From assembly GCA_949282275.1 (NCBI GenBank), contig CASDOO010000027.1:37791-101790 (forward strand): a stretch of 64,000 nt of DNA, given 5' to 3'. A model generated the notes under the pieces. That model was not told the DNA's origin. It was given only the letters and a program-made list of their open reading frames with translations, and searched no databases. Positions 60,299 to 64,000 of the stretch are shown one piece after another. Position 1 is the stretch's first letter. Every line of letters begins with the position of its first letter. This DNA comes from an uncultured Bacillota bacterium (GTDB lineage: Bacteria > Bacillota_I > Bacilli_A > RFN20 > CAG-288). The translations under genes and the position numbers were made by a program.

Positions 60299-60503
60299 GA
60301 AAGTGACCTTGCAATCGATCGATCATTGACCATGATGAAAATGGACTTGCCCTTTTCGGATAGGCGGCTATTTTCCGACATGGAATAATGTTTTCTTTAA
60401 GGACATGCCCTGTTTCAAGACTGAGGCCAATCTTTCGTATTTGGCACTGGAAGGAACGAAATTGGCCTGAATATGGTAAAATGATTCGGGAGAATAAAGG
60501 CAT
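60299..60503. other. Intergenic, nothing clear
   Basis: About 205 nt between the BSH-like and NfeD genes. A possible -10 (TAAAAT near 60476-60481) and GGGAGA (about 60489-60494) precede the nfeD start. No terminator, repeat or RNA is recognisable. Confidence 0.3.
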
Positions 60504-61019
60504 ATGAATGAAGCACTCATGTCGTTCGGTCCGATTCTCGAGGGAGCTGTCGGGACAGCGCCTTTCGAGCAATATATGTTCATTGTCTGGCTCGTTCTTT
60601 TCGTCATCGCGGTGATTGTCGAGTTTGCCACTTCGGAACTGGTTTCCGTGTGGTTTGCCGGCGGCGCCATTCTGGCATTGATCGTTTCCCTTATCCCCGG
60701 CGCGCCTTTCTGGTCGGAAATCATCGTCTTCGGCATCGGCTCTCTCCTTCTCCTGCTTATCATCCGTCCCTTTGCGAAGAAGAGGCTGATGAAGGACAAG
60801 CCCGATGTCCGCTTCAATGTCGACGACATGGTCGGGAAGAAGGCCACGGTCAAGAAGAGAATCACCGAAATGGAACGGGGCGAAATCGTCTATCACGGCG
60901 TCATTTGGACGGCGGAGTCAAAGGGCGAGACATTCGAAGTCGATTCCATCGTCATGATTGTCGAAATCGTGGGCAATAAGGTCCTGGTCGGGAAGGTTCC
61001 GGAAAGCAAGGAGGAATAG
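60504..61019 (+). CDS. NfeD-family membrane protein
   Basis: 171 residues: two to three membrane helices (about 22-95) followed by an OB-fold domain (about 105-165: GKKATVKKRI, GEIVYHGVIWTAES, VMIVEIVGNKVLVGKV), the classical short NfeD. It partners SPFH/flotillin proteins, and the SPFH gene follows 4 nt later. Together they organise membrane microdomains. Confidence 0.9.
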   Translation: MNEALMSFGPILEGAVGTAPFEQYMFIVWLVLFVIAVIVEFATSELVSVWFAGGAILALIVSLIPGAPFWSEIIVFGIGSLLLLLIIRPFAKKRLMKDKPDVRFNVDDMVGKKATVKKRITEMERGEIVYHGVIWTAESKGETFEVDSIVMIVEIVGNKVLVGKVPESKEE

Positions 61020-61023
61020 CGCC

Positions 61024-62010
61024 ATGGAATCCTGGGCAATTGCGTTGATCGTCGCCGGTATCGTCATCGTCATCTTCGTCATCATTCTTGTCTGTTCCAT
61101 CAAGATCGTGTCGCAGACGGACAAATTCATCATCGAGCGTCTTGGCGCCTATTACAAGACATGGGACACGGGTATCCATATGCTCATTCCCTTCTTCGAT
61201 CGCGTCGAGGAAGTCGTCTCCATGAAGGAGCAGGTCCATGATTTCGAGCCCCAACCGGTCATCACCAAGGACAACGTGACGATGCAGATCGACTCCGTCA
61301 TCTTCTTCACCGTCACGGACCCCAAGCTCTACACCTATGGCGTGGACGATCCTCTCGGTGCCATCGAGAACCTGGCTTCCACGACCTTGCGCAACATCAT
61401 CGGCGAGCTGGATCTCGACCAGACGCTGACCAGCCGCGATATCATCAATGCCAAGATGCGAAGCACGCTCGATGAGGCAACCGATGCCTGGGGCATTAAG
61501 GTCAATCGTGTCGAAGTCAAGAACATCTTGCCTCCGAAGGATATCCGGGATGCCATGGAAAGGCAGATGCGTGCTGAACGCGAAAAGAGAGAGAAGATTC
61601 TTCTTGCCGAAGGTACCAAGCAGTCCGCCATCCTCATCGCCGAGGGAAACAAGGAAGCAAGCATCCTCAACGCCGAAGCCGAAAAACAGGTCAAGATCAA
61701 GAATGCCGAGGGTCAGGCCCAGGCCATCCTCAACATCAAGGAAGCCGAGGCAAAGGGTATCGTCATGATCCGCGAGGCGGAAGCGCAAGGCCTTCGTGCC
61801 ATCAAGGAGGTCCGTGCGGATAATGCCGTCTTGACGCTCAAGTCCTACGAAGCCCTTTCCAAGGTTGCCGACGGCAAGGCGACGAAGCTCATCATTCCTT
61901 CCAAGGTCAGCGACCTGACTTCCCTTGCGAACGTCATCAAGGAAAGCGTCAGCGATGTCCTTCCCCTTGACGAGGCTGAGGCGCCTAAGGAAGAGAAGAA
62001 GCCGGAATAG
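61024..62010 (+). CDS. SPFH/Band 7 protein (QmcA/stomatin-like)
   Basis: 328 residues: N-terminal anchor (about 3-27), SPFH domain (about 30-200) with VSQTDKFIIERLGAYY, TKDNVTMQIDSVIFF and ATTLRNIIGELDLDQTL, then a long Ala/Glu-rich coiled coil (about 200-280). The start is ATG 61024 behind AAGGAGG. The NfeD-SPFH gene pair is conserved in bacteria. The C-terminus is acidic. Strong terminator follows. Confidence 0.92.
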   Translation: MESWAIALIVAGIVIVIFVIILVCSIKIVSQTDKFIIERLGAYYKTWDTGIHMLIPFFDRVEEVVSMKEQVHDFEPQPVITKDNVTMQIDSVIFFTVTDPKLYTYGVDDPLGAIENLASTTLRNIIGELDLDQTLTSRDIINAKMRSTLDEATDAWGIKVNRVEVKNILPPKDIRDAMERQMRAEREKREKILLAEGTKQSAILIAEGNKEASILNAEAEKQVKIKNAEGQAQAILNIKEAEAKGIVMIREAEAQGLRAIKEVRADNAVLTLKSYEALSKVADGKATKLIIPSKVSDLTSLANVIKESVSDVLPLDEAEAPKEEKKPE

Positions 62011-62028
62011 GAAATTGGTCTTCAAGGA

Positions 62029-62059
62029 AGCCCGGATGCGAAATCGTCCGGGCTTTTTT
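62029..62059 (+). terminator. Terminator after the SPFH gene
   Basis: An AGCCCGGA/TCCGGGCT stem with a TGCGAAATCG loop is followed by TTTTT. The following 62060-62293 contains nothing recognisable. Confidence 0.88.
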
Positions 62060-62293
62060 ACTGTTCGACAACCTTACGGCTTCATAGACAATCCGGAACC
62101 ATGTTCGGCATCCCTTTCCTTGGGATTCTTTCCTTTCATGTTGGTATCTGTTGCGCTAGCATGAGCGTTCCCATTTTTAGTCTTGGTTTTCGCTCTTCCC
62201 ATTCGGAATCAAGGATGGAGATTTCCAAAGAAATGGAGAAAATGAAACTGTCGGATTGACCGAGAAGAATCATCCGGTATTGGTTCGTGCAGA

Positions 62294-63547
62294 TTAGCTA
62301 CTTAATACGTTCTCATTAAGAAGAAATTCTTTTAGGCTCATTGTAACGATTCCATTGTCATCTCTTTTCAGCTTGATGTTATCTCGGACAATGACTATTT
62401 TTTGGAAGGAATCAGGAATATTGATCAGAGATTTGATCTCTTGTTTTTCTTTCTCTGTGGTTGGAAGTCTAAATGCAGACTGAATGTAGTATCTATTGTT
62501 CCCTTTATTAGCGACAAAATCCACTTCAGTTTGTTTCTTGACATAGTTTTCGTTGACGTTTTTCTCATGGATAGACACGACGCCAACATCAATTAAGAAA
62601 CCTCTGATTTTCAATTCGTTATAGATTAGGTTTTCCATCAAGTGGTTTTCTTCGATCTGTCGAAAATTTAGGCGCGCATTCCTTAAACCCAAATCAGTAA
62701 AGTAATATTTTTTTGGACTCTCAATGTATTTTTTGCCCTTGATATCATATCTACTGGAAGACTGAATCAAAAAGGATTCTTCGAAGATTTCTAAGTATGA
62801 GGAAATGGTGATTCTAGAAAGGTCAGCATTTTTAATACTTTTAAAAGTATTGGATAGCTTAGTGGGATTGGTAAGCGAGCCAATGGAAGAGGCAATGATG
62901 TCTAAGAGTTCACTCATTTCTTTATCGTTTCGAATTCGATATCTTTCTTTGATGTCTTTTAAATATATTTCTTTATAAAGATCGAAAAGATATTCGTTCT
63001 TTTCTTCGTCATTATCAAAATTCAGGATCATTGGCATTCCGCCATAAATCATGTATTCATTCAAGGCGTCATCAAAATCTTTGGCATAGGTTTCATAGAA
63101 TTCTTTGAATGAAAGCGGATTGACATGGACTTGGTCACCCCTGCCCCGAAATTCAGTGATGATATCTTTGGATAAAAATTTCGAATTGGAACCTGTTATG
63201 TAAATATCGACATTTTCAATCTGCATAAGCCCATTTAACAAATAGACAAATTTATCTACTTCTTGAACCTCGTCCAAAAAAATGAAATACATTCCATCAT
63301 CGACGATCTTATTTCTAATATATTTATCTAATTTATAGGGATTGTGTAGTTCCAAGTTTTGCAAATTATCGAGCGCAACAGAGATAATGTGATTCTTACT
63401 TACTCCATTTTGAACCAAGTAATCATAAAATAGTTTGTTCAATAAATAGGATTTTCCACATCTTCTAATTCCTGTGATTACTTTGATCATTGAATTGTTC
63501 ATCTTTCGGATGAGCTTGTTCAAATAGATATCTCTTTTGATTTCCAT
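62294..63547 (-). CDS. AAA_14/DUF4143-type ATPase
   Basis: 417 residues. Walker A TGIRRCGKS (25-33), Walker B YFIFLDEVQ (87-95) with Asp92/Glu93, sensor-like YITGSNSKFLS, and the C-terminal DUF4143 region (YFTDLGLRN, QTEVDFVA: a PD-(D/E)xK-like EVDF). Cellular function of this widespread family is not known; it spreads horizontally. Codon use is AT-rich (AAA, TTT, ATA) and quite unlike the rest of the window: recently acquired. Start ATG 63547 with AGGAGG upstream. Controlled perhaps by the two 42-nt dyads upstream. Confidence 0.9.
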   Translation of the reverse strand: MEIKRDIYLNKLIRKMNNSMIKVITGIRRCGKSYLLNKLFYDYLVQNGVSKNHIISVALDNLQNLELHNPYKLDKYIRNKIVDDGMYFIFLDEVQEVDKFVYLLNGLMQIENVDIYITGSNSKFLSKDIITEFRGRGDQVHVNPLSFKEFYETYAKDFDDALNEYMIYGGMPMILNFDNDEEKNEYLFDLYKEIYLKDIKERYRIRNDKEMSELLDIIASSIGSLTNPTKLSNTFKSIKNADLSRITISSYLEIFEESFLIQSSSRYDIKGKKYIESPKKYYFTDLGLRNARLNFRQIEENHLMENLIYNELKIRGFLIDVGVVSIHEKNVNENYVKKQTEVDFVANKGNNRYYIQSAFRLPTTEKEKQEIKSLINIPDSFQKIVIVRDNIKLKRDDNGIVTMSLKEFLLNENVLSS

Positions 63548-63555
63548 AAGACCTC

Positions 63556-63671
63556 CTATTTACTAAAAATGCAAGTTTTTATACTTTTGGTTAATAGAAT
63601 TGTCTCAAATTCTCAATATGAAAGCAATACTATTAACTAATTTTGCAAGTTCTTGCATTTTTGGTTAATAG
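63556..63671. repeat. Two 42-nt imperfect palindromes upstream of the DUF4143 gene
   Basis: Copy 1 spans 63556-63597 and copy 2 63630-63671. Both run from CTATT(A/T)AC to GTTAATAG, with TGCAAG-type inner arms. Copy 2 is the better dyad: CTATTAAC/GTTAATAG outer arms and TTGCAAG/CTTGCA inner arms. The copies start 74 nt apart and lie directly before the ribosome-binding site, in operator position. Confidence 0.75.
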
Positions 63672-63928
63672 CATTCGAAATCCTGTTTTTTGGTCCTTGA
63701 AAGAAGAAGGGAGTCAGTTAAGAAAAGATACTTCCATCAGGGGCATCTCCTTCATTGATTTCAGGAAACTTCTTTATTGCCCATTCCTTGGCGAGGCATG
63801 GGAAACAAAAAAAGGTTTGACCGGCATGGCCGTATCAAACCGTTGCATTCTTGGGATGTCTTCCTAGAGCAAGTTTGATACTTTTGAACACCCTTAACAA
63901 TTACAAGACACCCTTAAATAGCATCGAA
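63672..63928. other. AT-rich spacer, no clear gene
   Basis: About 260 nt between the ATPase promoter region and the gene at the right edge. A decamer ACACCCTTAA occurs twice (63888-63897 and 63908-63917), 20 nt apart. A 74-codon plus-strand frame here lacks a ribosome-binding site and family-like features, so it is not called. Confidence 0.4.
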
Positions 63929-64000
63929 TTAATCGCCATTAATAAAAATATAGTCTTCTGCGGTTACTTCCTCTAGGGATTTTAAATTATAAAAGTATAG
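63929..64000 (-). CDS. C-terminus of an unknown protein (partial)
   Basis: From the right edge one minus-strand frame stays open to a TAA at 63929-63931, encoding 23 residues that include SLEEVTAEDYIFINGD. The AT-rich codons match those of the neighbouring ATPase, and the sequence has a normal protein composition. It is too short to identify. The reading is supported only by frame openness and composition. Confidence 0.4.
   Translation of the reverse strand, partial: LYFYNLKSLEEVTAEDYIFINGD

Noticed and set aside
63643..63867. 74-codon plus-strand frame near the right end
   Set aside because: No Shine-Dalgarno sequence; overlaps a palindrome of the ATPase promoter; no family-like features.

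Overview
The window looks like the chromosome of a fermentative, host-associated Bacillota, most plausibly an Erysipelotrichia-like or related Mollicutes-branch gut bacterium. This rests on gene content: pyruvate formate-lyase, a 2-hydroxyacid dehydrogenase, PduL, a bile-salt-hydrolase-like protein, ECF transporters, many Ser/Thr-rich lipoproteins, the Asp23-DAK2 pair and long HPF. No identity search was possible. TGA is a stop codon throughout, often in ATGA overlaps. Most of the window is GC-rich with C/G-ending codons. The exceptions are AT-rich stretches at 131-465, 2231-2745 and 62290-64000, and a milder dip at about 19.8-24.0 kb. No rRNA, tRNA, CRISPR array, prophage or insertion sequence was recognised.

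Layout. 0-2.2 kb: start of an exported protein (-), then cysK-cysE. 2.8-6.6 kb (-): a coupled operon of 2-hydroxyacid dehydrogenase, aminotransferase and an HPr-kinase/PEPCK-like P-loop protein. 6.8-8.6 kb: nnrE-like, MGMT-like and tag. 8.7-15.4 kb: YgbA-like (-) and, divergently, a five-gene transport operon (two half-ABC exporters, ECF S, T and fused AA'). 15.4-18.4 kb: pflB-pflA. 18.5-26.3 kb: lipoproteins, a TetR regulator and two ATPase-permease fusions. 26.4-28.7 kb: two Nfu-domain proteins, pduL and a Zn-dependent phospholipase C-like protein. 28.8-34.1 kb: an Rnf-like operon, C-D-G-E-A, followed by a NusG-II-domain protein and a Gx transporter. 34.2-45.6 kb: TSCPD protein, metK, ornithine/lysine/arginine decarboxylase, hpf, apbE and housekeeping genes. 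45.7-55.8 kb: MarR-heterodimeric ABC exporter, a barnase-like lipoprotein, TetR with a FtsX/LolD pair and an M29 aminopeptidase. 55.8-62.0 kb: rmuC and ribU behind an FMN riboswitch, serine dehydratase, bile-salt-hydrolase-like, NfeD and SPFH. 62.3-64.0 kb: an AT-rich insert with a DUF4143-type ATPase.

How the genes fit together. Flavin is a recurring theme. RibU under an FMN riboswitch would bring in riboflavin. The ApbE lipoprotein would attach FMN covalently, and RnfD and RnfG carry the Thr acceptor motifs. The most unusual item is the Rnf-like complex. No rnfB lies in the operon or the window, and the cysteines that bind the intramembrane [2Fe-2S] cluster in canonical RnfA and RnfE are replaced (Asn/Thr in RnfA, Thr/Ser in RnfE). 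It may therefore be a variant electron-transfer device rather than a classical ferredoxin:NAD oxidoreductase.

A second pattern is regulatory. At six genes a good -10 box (often an extended TGC-TATAAT type) ends only 6-9 nt before the start codon. This predicts leaderless mRNAs.
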